From NCBI GenBank assembly GCA_022695795.1, contig MU404204.1, positions 1-64,000 on the forward strand: a DNA stretch of 64,000 nucleotides. Direction: 5' to 3'. This DNA comes from Biscogniauxia marginata (lineage: Eukaryota > Ascomycota > Sordariomycetes > Xylariales > Xylariaceae). The position numbers were made by a program, and so were the translations under genes. Below the pieces are notes generated by a model, which searched no databases, was not told the DNA's origin, and saw only the letters and a list, made by a program, of their open reading frames with translations. Shown here piece after piece: positions 22,269 through 33,867 of this stretch (position 1 is the first letter of the stretch; each line of letters starts with the position of its first letter).

Positions 22269-24435
22269 CTAGGAGCCATCGTCCTCGTCCAAGGGCTCCA
22301 CTCGGACGAGTATCTCCTCGAGCAGGCCCTCGAGGAAAGCACCAACGTCCTTGCCCATACCGACCGGCTCGCTCTTGTCCAACCTGTCGATCTCCTTGCA
22401 AACGTTCGCTAGCTTGTAGACGTGCTTGCGGATCTTGTCATGTGCGGCCTCGGCCCGCTGTCTCTGGGGCGTGACAACCCTCTCGTGGCGGTAGATCTGC
22501 TGTAGCCGTATCTGCCGCCGCTTCAGGGCCTCTTCGAGAGCGGGAAAGATGACGTCGTTCAGCGCATCCAGTTCGCCATTCGGGTTTGAGGGGGCTGGTA
22601 ACGGGAACGTCTCGGGGGCTGGAGGTAGCTGTTTCGGTTGTGCCTTGGACGGGAAGGCTTGCGGATTCGGGATGGATTGCTGACTGGAAGTTCTGTGCGG
22701 TTGAGGTTGATATTGTGAACTGGCACCACGAAATGGCGGAATCTCCGGTAGGCTCATGGGCCCGACCTTGCTAGACCTCCTCTGGTGCTGCGGTTGTGAC
22801 TGCGAGCTCTTAGATGCCACCGAGGACTGGGGGCTTGCGAATGGGGGCTGAGGCAGAGGAGGCGCAATGTTGAGAAAGCTTATGTCCTGCTGCAACTGCT
22901 CTTGCAATGCTCGATCATAATCGGCAGATGTCATCGTAGGTACAGGTTCTATCTGTTTTGAGGGAGGCCGCGGTGTGCTTTCGCTTTGCCTATGCTTTGG
23001 GGGCGATGGCGGGAGTGGGACCCTAGAAGGAGTTGGAGGCAGCCCGTTGTTGACGAGTTTTCGTTGCGGCGAGGATTGCCGGGGAGTTCCTAGTCCAGGA
23101 GGGATGGCAGCTCTCAGAGTACTAGAGACGGAAGATTTGGCGAAGTCCTGCACTTGAACTTTGCCAGGAGATGTCTCCCTTGGGTTTTCGCCGTAGTTGC
23201 CTTCGAGAGGCCTCGATGCTCGGGCATTTCTCGTCGACTCGTCCATCGCGTTCAAGCCGGGCCTGGTAACCAAATTCCCCCTGTCACTGACCATCCGGAC
23301 GGTGCCAAAATCCCACATATCCTCATTCACCGGTGCGCGCTCGACCGGGTCCTCTGGCCCTTCTTGTGCCTCTTCATCTTCCGATCTGTGCGTGGCACTC
23401 CATCGAGCGTGCCGCTCAATGAGCTCGGTCAGGTAACTCGTCTTCTTCGCTTTTCGGATGAAAGTATGCTTTAGAAGGTCTCTCGCAGTCGGTCGGTCTT
23501 TCGGGTCTCTCTGCAAGCAGAGCTCAATGAACTCCTTGAATGCCTTTGTAAAGTTCCCTTCCAATCGGGGAGGCTGATTCTTGGGGATGAGAAATAGAAC
23601 TTTCATCGGATGTATGTCGGCGTAAGGGGGCTCGCCATTCGCGAGCTCCAAGGCTGTAATTCCTAGCGACCAGATGTCGGCCTTGTGATCGTAGCCGGAT
23701 TGTTTGATGACCTCGGGGGCCATCCAGAAGGGTGTGCCAACGAAGGTATTCTTCTTGGTCATCGTCGCCGAAAGCTGTCCAGAGACGCCAAAATCAGCTA
23801 GCTTCACCTGTCCATTGGATCCTAGTAGAATGTTCGCCGCTGCAAAATCTCCCAGTCAGTAACTTCTAACCAGCGCTCAGATGTAAGTGCAACTTCTATA
23901 CCCTTGATATCACGATGCAGCTTTTTATCCGCATGTAGGTATTCCAGGCCAAGAAGTAGCTCCCTAATGATGATGGCAATATAGTCTTCTCCAATCATGC
24001 CAGGCTTCATCAGATCTGCGCAACTCCCGCCGGAGCAAAACTCCATGACAATCCATAACTCGGCGCCCTTCGCATAAGAACCATAATATTTCGTGACGTA
24101 GGGTGACTGGAGCTCGGAGAGGATGGCTATCTCCTGTATGATATCCTCGACCTCGTCTTCGGCGCTTTCGATATCGATGACCTTGATAGCCACGGCCTGG
24201 CCGGTCCGCTTTTCGACACTTGGCTACGTATTAGCTCAAGCAGTACGTTGATGACATGTCAGGGTGACAAACCCCTTATATACTTTGCCGAAGCTACCAC
24301 CACCTTCACGGCATGCAATTAGCAGTATGTTCTAGCCGGTGATATTTAGGAAGTCGAACCGATGCAAAATTCCTTGGTATACAACAGTTCGGGGTCTAGG
24401 GCCTCGTTGCTTTCCTCGTAGTCTCGTTCCGCCAT
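22269..24435 (-). CDS. STE20-family (germinal-centre type) serine/threonine protein kinase
   Basis: Four exons: 24435-24360, 24303-24273, 24218-23902 and 23839-22269; 664 aa. The kinase domain is at the N-terminus: glycine loop GGGSFG (26-31), VAIK with K48, catalytic loop HRDIKAAN (137-144), DFG (157-159), TFVGTPFWMAPE activation segment, and ADIWSLGITALELANGEPPY. The GTPFWMAPE and short N-terminus before the kinase domain place it in the GCK subfamily (MST3/SPS1-like; compare Sordaria SmKIN3, Neurospora MST-1). These act in septation, polarity and hyphal fusion networks. The middle is a long Pro/Ser/Gln-rich linker. The last ~100 residues (LDALNDVIFPALEEALKRRQ ... KHVYKLANVCKEIDRLD) form a conserved-looking helical region. 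Exact orthology within GCKs is inference. Confidence 0.92.
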
Positions 24436-27135
24436 ATTGTCGAGCAGGCTCGTCAATCAGGGCAGGTCTATCGTGTTAATCGTTATCGTATTCGTGCTAG
24501 GTCGTCAGGTCAAAAGTGGGTGGCCAAGTGCGAAGTCAAGTCTGTGTGGAAAAGAGGCTGACAAGGTAAGAAGAGGAGTGTCTCCGTAGGGCTGAAGCTA
24601 TCGCGGGGCCGACTTGTCTGGCAAGTACGGGTGTTCCTCGCAAGTGGCACTACAGAGTCAACGATCGTAGAAGGGCTGGCTCCAAGGGAAAGACTAGGAA
24701 GCCGGAATGAAAGAGAAACGAGCGTCGGGTACAAGCATCAAGGATGTAGAGCTGCACGCAAGTGGGAACCAAAGGCGGAAAGCCCAAGTTGTAGGGCAGC
24801 TGACATGGAGATGTCAACAAAAGCGGCAATGACAAGTCAATGCATGCCTGGAAAGGGTAAAGAAGAAAGGCGGCAGAGCAGGCAAGTCAAAAATGACAAC
24901 GGTGATTTGTTGTGTGTTGTGGTGATGTCTTAGCATCGGAGCTGGAGGAGATCTTTTGGTCCAGAGATTGGCCCGCCGTGGGGTTGAGAAGGAGGGGACT
25001 CTCGATCGATTGGACGGAATGCGGTGGATGGTTGGAAACAAAACAAGCCACTGTCAACATTTGATTGCCAGGGTGCTGCGACGCCCGAGCGCCGGAGCCG
25101 CGGGGTCCAGTACCACACCTAGTGCACGTACCACTACGTCCACTGGGCTAGGTACCCTCACATCTTTAAAAACTCTATAGCACTGGAAGTACCTAAGATT
25201 ATGTATCTACTTGTACTTGGACCGGGCTAATTTAAATAACCAGCTCGGCGCGTTAGTAGCACCAATCATCTCAGTGTCTCCCCTGGAATAGGCAAGACAG
25301 GTCAACTTCGCTAAACAGGCTTATGTTTCATCAAGATGTAGGTCTAAGCGCGTTGGCTGGGTGCTGATGAATTTGAGCACAAGTTCAAGCCTATTTCTGG
25401 CAGCCTGGGTAGACATTTTAATTTGGCTACCTAGGGAAAGACTTGTCTAAGACCCGGTGCGATGCTAAGAAAAAAACAACCCGGATTCAACAAAGGCTTG
25501 CTTAGTCCAAACTACGTACCAAGTATATACCAGACATACATTTAGTCTTAGAGATAGACGGTTGCACTGCGGAACAAAACAGCATTAATATATGCATCAA
25601 ATTTCCACGACGTTAATTCATGTCGTATAGTTCGACTGAGTTAGTCACAGCAACACGAAATGGTTTAACTTAGGCATTAAATGTTTCAGGTACCTGCCTG
25701 CTTTTCATTGATTCAAAGCCTAAGTCTACAGGCCTTCGTCCAGCTGGTATAAATCTAGTAGACTAGAAAGAGGCAACATGTCGAGTAGTGATAAAAGAAC
25801 ACTATCTATTATTCATTTATTTAAATAGTAAACAGTTTTCAAGCCTTATGTCGTCATAGCTCATAAACATATAAATCAACCTATATGTTATCTAGTATAT
25901 CTAGGTGGACCTCAATATTACCCCAACTTAAGAAGAACCCGGACCCGTTCTTAAAACGTGGCTTCAAGGTTTCCCCTGATTATGAGTACTAAAACATATA
26001 GTGTAGGTAATATACCTAAGTTTATGAGTATATTTAGACTGTAGCTTTAGTTTCAAGGTCGTGTCTTTACAGACATCAGGAACACTCATACTTTTAGCTA
26101 CATATAGTAATGAACATGGTTCAATTTAAGAGAACATGCGTCTCTTAGAAACAATATCATTGAAAAACACTACTACTAAGATAGAAGTATGAGTGTTTCG
26201 GTGCAGCCTACCCTTACATATGTGCATAAGCCTGGGTTTCGATATGTAATATTGGAACTCTTAGATCCTTTGGTCTATTGTGGTGCCGCGGTTCCAGCCT
26301 TCCATATCGTTACGACTAGAATAAGATAGGTAGACAACAGATTAGGGAAAGAGGTACTTCAGGTTGCCAGAGAACATCCCTAATGCTCTGAGATCAATTC
26401 GTGTTTAAGTCGAATACTTAGATGTATAATCAATTGGCCTCTTCCCATGTTTCGACCTTATAGCCGGCTCTTGTGATAACTTACTTGCCTCAAAGCCCTT
26501 GGCATTTTCAGCCAAGTCTAGTTGCGCTGAATCTGACGTCGGGATACCATCAGTCTCTAAAACTCCTTTCGTCAGCTTCAATTAAATTTCCAAGTTTCTG
26601 CCTTGCAATAAGTTGAGTACTTTTTCACACACAAATTTAATGGTTGCAATGCAATCATAGGCGCAGATGCAGAAACATAAAATTATATCTCGATTTCAAT
26701 ATTGAACCCACTTAAACCAATGCGTGGGCGTCTTACACTTGGCGTATATTGTTGGGCCCTGGTCGGCTCTGAAAAAAAAAAGAACGTGGTATTCATTGCT
26801 CAACTAGAAGCCAATAGAAGAAGTATTTTCATTACCGTGCCCAGAAAACCACCATACGCAGGGTTTTACCCATTAACGGATTGAACCTCATTCATCGTTA
26901 ATAGATACACGATCGTGGTGTGATTTAATCCCCCCGGTCCCCACCGCCCATACCAAGCCCCGGATATCACGGCCGGCAGACGCGTGTATCTTTCACACAG
27001 GCATCAAATCGGAAAGAGGTCAGAAACCTTAGCATTTATCTCACACGGTTTCCAAAACCACCTTGGGAGAAATTAATAAAGATATCCTGGTAGTGCACAC
27101 GAACAGATGAGAGAAGATCTGTTAGATGGCGGAAC
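24436..27135. other. Long intergenic region, no gene seen
   Basis: The first ~700 bases upstream of the kinase are probably its promoter and leader. The remainder (25.2-27.1 kb) is moderately AT-rich without an open frame of convincing length or recognisable element. Short repeated taggta/tacct motifs occur but form no array. Confidence 0.5.
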
Positions 27136-27488
27136 TTACTCCTTGCCCGTCTGCGTGCAGCAGCAGAACAATAGTGCGATAGGCCAGCAGATAAATGCAG
27201 CGAGTACGGCGACACAGAATCCAATGGTAGGTCCTGTTATGGCGATCATTAGCATATGGGACGCCCCTTTGCATATCACGCCCGTAGAGCAGTGGTCCGG
27301 CGCGTCGTCAGAGCGGGTGTGGTCCTGAACCGTCCGTGTTGCCATCGCGGCAGGGCTCTGGAATTCGGGCCGGTCGGTGGTGTGGTGGCAGGTCACTTGA
27401 ACTTACCGATTATTTTGATGCCGCACAAACCTACACCTCGGCCGCATTGGATGCAGACGACGGGGAAAGGAAGTCCACAGTCAGACAT
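27136..27488 (-). CDS. Tiny Cys-rich single-helix membrane protein
   Basis: Exon 1 is 27488-27407 and exon 2 is 27233-27136, with an intron of 173 nt (GTAAGTTC...AACAG); 59 aa. The protein starts MSDCGLPFPVVCIQCGRG and contains one hydrophobic helix (GFCVAVLAAFICWPIALLFC). A Cys triplet and a short polar end (TQTGKE) follow. Such very small Cys-rich proteins with a FICWPI-type helix occur in filamentous ascomycetes, usually without known function. The stop TAA overlaps a perfect donor (GA|GTAAGT), so a further exon to the left (acceptors near 27085 or 27065) is possible and the C-terminus may be longer. Confidence 0.5.
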
Positions 27489-29642
27489 TTTGGGCGTATC
27501 AATGGAGCGGGTGTTGACGTGCGAAGAAGCGAGATGCAGGTTGGAAGGATGAATGAGTGAATGAATGAATAAATGACGGTGACGTCGAAAGTCCTTGTCT
27601 GACGAAGGCGGCCAGGGAGAAATACCTAAGGTGCTGTTAATAGTGGACAAGTAGACACTCCAGTTTCTGAATATTATGCGTATTTCCTAGCATATGCATT
27701 TATGGAAGAATATTCGCCAAGAGGGTTATATTCCTGTCTTCAAGTGAGACAGACCTCGATCTTGGTACTCAAAACGCCTGCAGGCACGCAGCAGCATCGT
27801 TTGTTGCGAGAAGTCTCCTGGTTTGGAATAGCTAAAGGATTGTACTGAATACAATTTGATAATATTTCTTGCACGCCTAAGCCCTCGACTCTTTATAGCC
27901 GGTAGAACAGATTCTTAACTCTGTAATGCCGCAAGTCCAGGCCCACGCGAGATCTCGTGGCGGCCGTCTAATCTACTATAGATTTCTTCCTTTCACATGA
28001 GTTGAGATGCCGGTACATTTGATGGTAGTCGCGAAATATTGGGACGATGCCAAGGACAGAGCCATTACACAGTGTACGTTCTTGAGGACTACCGTGCCTT
28101 AGACGAACTATGCCTAACGTGTCTTTTTGATGCCAAGCACTTCTTCCAAGATTTCTGGCAAGTCAAGGATCTCCAGGATGCTGATACTTGAGCCCCAGTC
28201 GACAAAGCTTAAAGGGCCAGCACTGGCGTCTCGGTCACTTAACTCTTGAGAAACCAACGGCCTAATCGTCGCTGTATGAAGAGCAGCCGGGGGAATACTG
28301 AAGCTGGAGATAATCGAGATATGGGACGGGGTAAGAGCGTATGCCTGCAGCTTCCTCTATATAGTTGACATGGCCTTTGCAAAAGGAGTTTGATTATGCC
28401 CACGCACGAACTTGTCAGGTTGCAAGGTCAGTGACAAGACAAAAGCACTATCATTAATATAGTCATTAACCTAGTGCTATTCAAACCCTCCAGGCTAACT
28501 ATTTATTCAGCTTGGAGATTGAAGAGCCAAAATTCAGCATCGTGACTCGCAAAGATATGGCTTTCATATTTGTCACTACCAGTGCTTCCCTCAACATGTC
28601 ATGTACCTCACACCAACCGACTCTTGCCCCTCGGTCCCACTCGTTGTCACACGGATGAACACCTGAAAACTGCCAAGACCAGTCGGATATATTGCAAGAC
28701 GGTCATTGGGGGTAGATATTAAGGTTAGATTCATTAGTACCAACATGCATAGGATGAAGTAAGCCATCAGACAAACAGATTGGGTATAAAAGGATAGAGA
28801 ATTCCGGGCAGACCTCTTCCATGAACTTAGACTCCTAAGTCTCTTGAGACCAAAGAAAATTATTAGTCGAAATTGAATCATTATTCCAAGCCCAATAGCC
28901 CTTGTCACACTCGTGTATATCCTCACTCTATACCAGATCACTACCTGCGATCTGTCCTCTTTAAGCCTCAAGAGCAAGACGCTGACCTGGGGACTCCTAA
29001 ACTTCTATCTCATGTTAGTAGCATATACCCGGCACACGTTCGCCTATACGTCGGAGAAGGCGACGCTATATATAAATACGTTGTAAACGCGGCTCGGAAG
29101 CTACGAGGTAGTAGCCAAAAATGGTCTTAGGACCCGTGCTTTAAGGATACGCTACATTCGTCGTTAATTTGATTTGTGTTTCGCGAGCGATACGCGAGGC
29201 CGGTAAAGGTATTATATACTACGTCGAGAAGTAAGACCACGCCGAGTCAATGTGGGAGGAGGGTAAGCTGCGTAGATAATATAAGGGGAGAGGGGGGGAG
29301 AGCAAGGCATTCTGCGTAAGGAAGGTAGATTTGGGGCGTATCAGCTTCGTGTATATAACTTTAGGTAGAACGGAGAACTGGTAGCTAAGATGTGAAATTG
29401 TTGTCGCAGTCGACAACAATTTCAAATAAGATCCAGGGCGCAAAGACTTGCGTGAGGAAAGAAAGGTTCCTCGCACTGCTAGCGAGCTACATAAATTTCT
29501 TAAGTACTAAGACTAAGCCATGGTACCTTGAGCCATGGCAACGTATTCATCCGAATAGCTTCACCACAGCAACCGCAATCCCCAATGGCTGTGACACTTG
29601 TGTTGTTATCTTCTAATGACAAGTCAAGCTTTGAAACATTAA
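27489..29642. other. Intergenic; possible coding relic at 28114-28356 (-)
   Basis: No intact gene. On the minus strand 28356-28114 is open for 81 codons without an initiating Met. It reads with ordinary amino-acid composition (for example LSFVDWGSSISILEILDLPE), which could be the 3' exon of a lost or unrecognised gene. The 28591-28977 minus frame is similar in quality but shows no domain. Confidence 0.35.
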
Positions 29643-29814
29643 AGCCGAGTGGTGTAATGGTAGCACGCCGACATAATAAACCCACCTTAAGAATCTTGTC
29701 CCTAAAAAAGGTCATATAAGTATTGGGAGAAGGGTTTGCCTGATCAATAAAAGGCAAGATTCAAATACTAAGGGCTATAAAATCGGAGATGGGAGTTCGA
29801 ATCTCCCCTTGGCT
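29643..29814 (+). tRNA. tRNA-like gene with ~102-nt insertion in the anticodon loop
   Basis: The ends form a cloverleaf. Acceptor stem AGCCGAG (29643-29649) pairs with CTTGGCT (29808-29814). D-stem GTGT pairs with GCAC around AATGGTA. T-arm GGGAG-TTCGAAT-CTCCC is perfect, and the anticodon stem CCGA (29668-29671) pairs with TCGG (29783-29786) next to a C/A mismatch. Internal promoter boxes fit: TGGTGTAATGG (A box) and GTTCGAATC (B box). A run of nine T (29819-29827) follows directly. Between the stem halves lie 109 nt instead of 7. The anticodon is ambiguous: AAT if the insertion follows position 37, while the 3' side contains a loop-like CTATAAA next to the stem. It may be an intron-containing tRNA or a pseudogene. 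Confidence 0.5.
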
Positions 29815-29818
29815 ATTC

Positions 29819-29827
29819 TTTTTTTTT
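29819..29827 (+). terminator. Pol III T-run downstream of tRNA-like gene
   Basis: Nine consecutive T residues begin four bases after the acceptor stem of the tRNA-like gene, as expected of an RNA polymerase III terminator. Confidence 0.55.
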
Positions 29828-29988
29828 CCTCGATTATCCTTTTCTTCGCCTCTCCTCCCATCCATCCACTCACTGATGGATGAATGTACCGTTTCCCTTC
29901 CTTTTTTTCTTGGTTAAAACATCCTTAATTACGCAGTAAAAGGAAGAAAGTTCAGGCTGGAATTAATCCGTGATAAAAGCTTAATTAA

Positions 29989-30012
29989 GTAGGTAGGTAG
30001 GTAGGTAGGTGG
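29989..30012. repeat. AGGT microsatellite
   Basis: Five to six tandem copies of a 4-bp unit (aggt). Similar shorter TACC/GGTA runs are scattered through the intergenic DNA of this window. There is no associated gene between 29828 and 30672. Confidence 0.8.
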
Positions 30013-30672
30013 TAGTGGCATCAAAATGCAAATTGTATGTATGATGCTAATCTATTTATGTCTGTCTAGATATGTTTGTTTACTTTCATTTATCAATTCT
30101 TTAGCGAGACGCAAGCAAGATTTTCAAATATGGCAAGTAATGCTTGGTACCCAGGATATATACTGCCAAAACACCCTGCCCGTCTATTTTGACCTCACAT
30201 TTAGGCTTTAAATCGTCTTCCGTCGCCATGCGGGAACATCTCTTCTCTGCCAGTCCCTCCGGGAGTCTATAACGCTATGCTCAACGTGCCGAAATATTTC
30301 CTACATGTTTTACAATGCGAATAATATTTATATGCTAGAACAGTCTACAACACACTTCAGGGCATTTACGAGTAGGTTTTAGGTATGAGTATTAGGGGGC
30401 GTGAACGACAGCAAGTTAACCGAACTCGCCTATTCAGGTCAAGGCCGCTCCTGACGTGGATACGGCTCGAGTACGCATCAGCTAACCTGAGATAACCCAA
30501 GCTAAAAGCAACGCAAAGCAAAAACTATCTCTAAGGTCTTTTTATGTAAAAGAGGCGGGCGGGAAGTCTTTTCGAATCGACGTTAAGTCGAAAATGCCTC
30601 AAGAGTTTATTATTGTCAGAGTGAAGTAGCGGTATGGGCCCTGCTGGCCTATAGAACCACTTCATGATAGCC

Positions 30673-32731
30673 TCACTCAAAGCGAATTCGCAGCCCTTTG
30701 CTATCATGCTTTGGGATCCCAACGTCGCTATCATGGATAAGAACAATATCCGACTCGTCGCATTCAAGGCTCATCTTATGGGCACCGGGTCGGAACAGCA
30801 CGCCAAGGAAAACGTACATTTCAGCGTATGCAAGACTAGAAGGTCGGTATCAGTTAAAGTACTCGAAAATCTGGAACACAAAGAGGATACATACTTTAAG
30901 CCTAAGCAATTCCGCGATCCTCTGACGAAGGGGACCAGGTTGCGATTCATACGCGGGTCGTAGTCCCCAAGCCATCGTTCTGGGATGAACTTGTACGGCT
31001 CGGGAAATACTTCGGGATCCATGTGTAAGTGGCAGACGGACATTCCAACTGGGGTCTATTGAGAGACCGATCAGAAGTGCCCCGTGAAGTCGTCATCATT
31101 GGAGAAGACTCACATTTTTTGGAATGGTCCACTGCTTATACTGCAGTTCGTGATCTGGTGATATGCGAGGACTGCGTCGGAAGAAGCGGGTGAGCCTTTT
31201 TCGAGGACTTTGAGTCAGTTGATGGTCCATTGCATCTAGCAGGACGATACGAACCGCAATCCTTCCTTGATGCATGCGGTCAAGTAGGCAACCTTCTCTA
31301 ACTCAGCCCAGCGAGGAACCTTCATTGGAAATTCCTTTGTGACATCGCGAAGTTCCTGCCGAAGGCGTTTCTCTTTATCTGGATTTGCGAGAAGGAAGTA
31401 TGTTATGAGGCCGATATTGCCGGCAGTGGTAATTGTCCCAGCCGCGAGGAGAGCGAATGCTTCTCTCTTCAGACGGGCGGAGTCTTTCTCAGAATCTGGC
31501 AGGTCACTCGTGAGAATATGGTGAAATATTGACGTCGCCTCGTTCTCGTCGAATTCACTCTTGTTGGCCATCTCAGCTTTGATCTTTTCGATCCGCCCCT
31601 CACTAATCTGTCACATTTGGGGCTTATGAGTATCATCGTGCGCTTAGAGTGGAGTATGTATGGTTACTGACCTCGTGGAACTTCCTGAAGCCCGCGACCT
31701 GAGGACTCAGTGAGTTTAACACTGCCGCAGGAATCCATTTCAAGACACTTTTCATGTCAGCGCTATCCGTAAGATATACTCAGAGATATAATGAGTCACC
31801 TGTTTATCCAGGCCATGTTTCGTACATATGGAACCATGGCCAATATGCCCAGGAGCGACTTATGCCTGAATATTTGATTTAGATGAATTCCAAAACTCTA
31901 CTTAATCACGGGGCAACTGACCATTCAGGATTGAAAAGGGGCTCCTCGATGAGATGAGGGTTCTCACCACAGGCGAATTGAGCGGCCAGATCACCCGTCA
32001 TGCACGAAAACGCGTGATCAAGGGAGATTACTTGGCCAGTCCCTTTTAGAAGCCGTATTTTCTCATCAAAGCTCTTCGCCTCATCATGAATTCTCGACTC
32101 CATACGTGTCACACTCTGTTTCGAGAAGAAACTTTCAACAGCTTTTCTTCTCATATGGTGTAGTTCATGATTGGCCGTTGTGGAAATCGCATCTATCATG
32201 CTCATTAATTTGTTGCCGCTCCTAAAAAAAACCGAAATTTATATGACTTACCTGACATGCCTAGGCCAGCACGAGCTCTTGATATCAGCTCGGTTCTTCG
32301 CTTACCAGCTGAAACATATAGCTCGTTGTAGTACTCCGCGTCCAGGATTGAAAGTTCCCAGGGGTTGATACGGATGATTGGGCCTCCAAACTCGTTAATC
32401 TTCAAAATCTCATGGGGTGGAATATTATCCTACCATATTTGTCGTGCCACTCTTTAAGAACATCGGGGAAGTTGGCGCTCTTGAGGTCGAAAAAAGCCTC
32501 ATACCAAGATGTGACAGCTGCAAGCTTGGGTCCTGGAAACTTGGATATTGGAGAAAAGTAAAGGCGATACACGACAAGAGATAGTATGTAAATCGTGGCA
32601 ATCACTGTGAGCACACGTAATAGCTCCCCTGGATGAGGGATAGTGACAAGAAGTGTCGGGATCACAGCCTCAGGCTGGGTACTCATGTTTTGCGCCATTT
32701 TGCTCTGAATCAGCACGACTGGACACAACAC
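30673..32731 (-). CDS. Cytochrome P450 monooxygenase (trichodiene oxygenase-like), next to terpene cyclase
   Basis: Nine exons keep frame throughout: 32731-32434, 32383-32252, 32192-31922, 31865-31800, 31747-31672, 31607-31255, 31195-31114, 31055-30895 and 30835-30673; 533 aa. An N-terminal membrane helix (about 35-57, [21 protein letters not shown]) is followed by [14 protein letters not shown]. The P450 landmarks are present: I-helix AAGTIT (336-341), ExxR E396-R399 (KEGLR), PERW (451-454), and heme motif [10 protein letters not shown] with C476. The overall pattern ([24 protein letters not shown] after the heme Cys) resembles fungal terpenoid P450s of the trichodiene oxygenase type. It is divergently paired with the HAD-cyclase gene over a 1.1-kb shared upstream region, so a role in oxidising that enzyme's product is likely. 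Exon 7's acceptor (31196 rather than one 24 nt downstream) is the least certain. Microsomal location is expected. Confidence 0.88.
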
Positions 32732-33867
32732 AACCTGAGAAGGAAACTAAGATGGTAATTAGTATTTCCCGTTTTCATGCCGCATATTTAGGAGTCCTGT
32801 GTTTATGGAGTTGGTCTGAAAGACTTGATACCCTATCTCGATTCTTCACTGATATGGCACACCTCTGACCCGGACGCGCACATGCATAGAAAACGGGCAA
32901 AAGGAAGGATGGTGCGATAATGATGCCTCTTACGAGATAAGATCAAGGCCTATGCTTGGTGAACAATGCTCTCGGGTGACATACGCGCCGTGTATGGTTC
33001 GTTGTATTACGAATAAGTCCTACATATCATATGCATGTTAGATGCCGTGATACTACGGCAACTACTAGGTGTAAGTGAGCCGCAACGAATGATAGGGCCA
33101 AATTGTTGTGCATTACATCAGAAGGGAAATGCGCTGAAGGCAACCGTATCAGCTCACACAGCCCATTCAGCCATCAATCAATGAAATACCCTGTCTACGA
33201 CCACAGCACTTTCAGCACAACGAATCAAATCGAATCCATGTAATATATGGTAACAGCCGTTCGGAGCATTCCCCATTTTAGTTCGGTTGCATCCGCCACC
33301 CCCTCAAAATGTCACCTTTGTGGTCAAAAGCTGAACTTACACGCCTCTAACACCCTGCTCACGATTTGTATGAAAGTACGATAATGGACCGGAGAAAAAG
33401 TCGGACGTCGATAGTGTGTCGGCTTAAGTCTCACTCAAAATATTACACGCTTTGGAATCACCTTGCAGATCTGATGATAGTATTCCTATACGCTCACGTC
33501 AGATACCACGACTCGAGTGGCATCGCAGTGCATACGAAGGATTTCCGTGGCTTGCTTAGCTCCAGACTTTTATCGGACCGCCATTGTCAACTTCAAAGCA
33601 TTCTGACATTGATAGCGTCTTTATACTCAGTAAGACTGATGGGGTTTCTAGGCCTCATGGCACTATCAGGGTCACCGCTACAATTATGATCGCGTGTGGT
33701 TGGCCGATTGATGAAAAATGCGTTGCTGACTCCAGTAGCATCTCAAAAAGAGTGATAGCACAACCCAGAAGAAGATATAGACCTAAAGACCCCGTATGAA
33801 AAGAAACCATTCGTTGTAGGGACAATTCTTATCTTCATCGAAGTTTTCATTTCCACGGGAATCTTCA
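32732..33867. promoter_or_regulatory. Divergent promoter region between P450 and terpene cyclase
   Basis: 1.14 kb with no supported ORF separates two genes transcribed away from each other. By position it must hold both promoters, and co-regulation is plausible. I could not identify a specific operator; several CGG/CCG triplets occur but none forms a convincing Zn2Cys6 palindrome. Confidence 0.5.
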
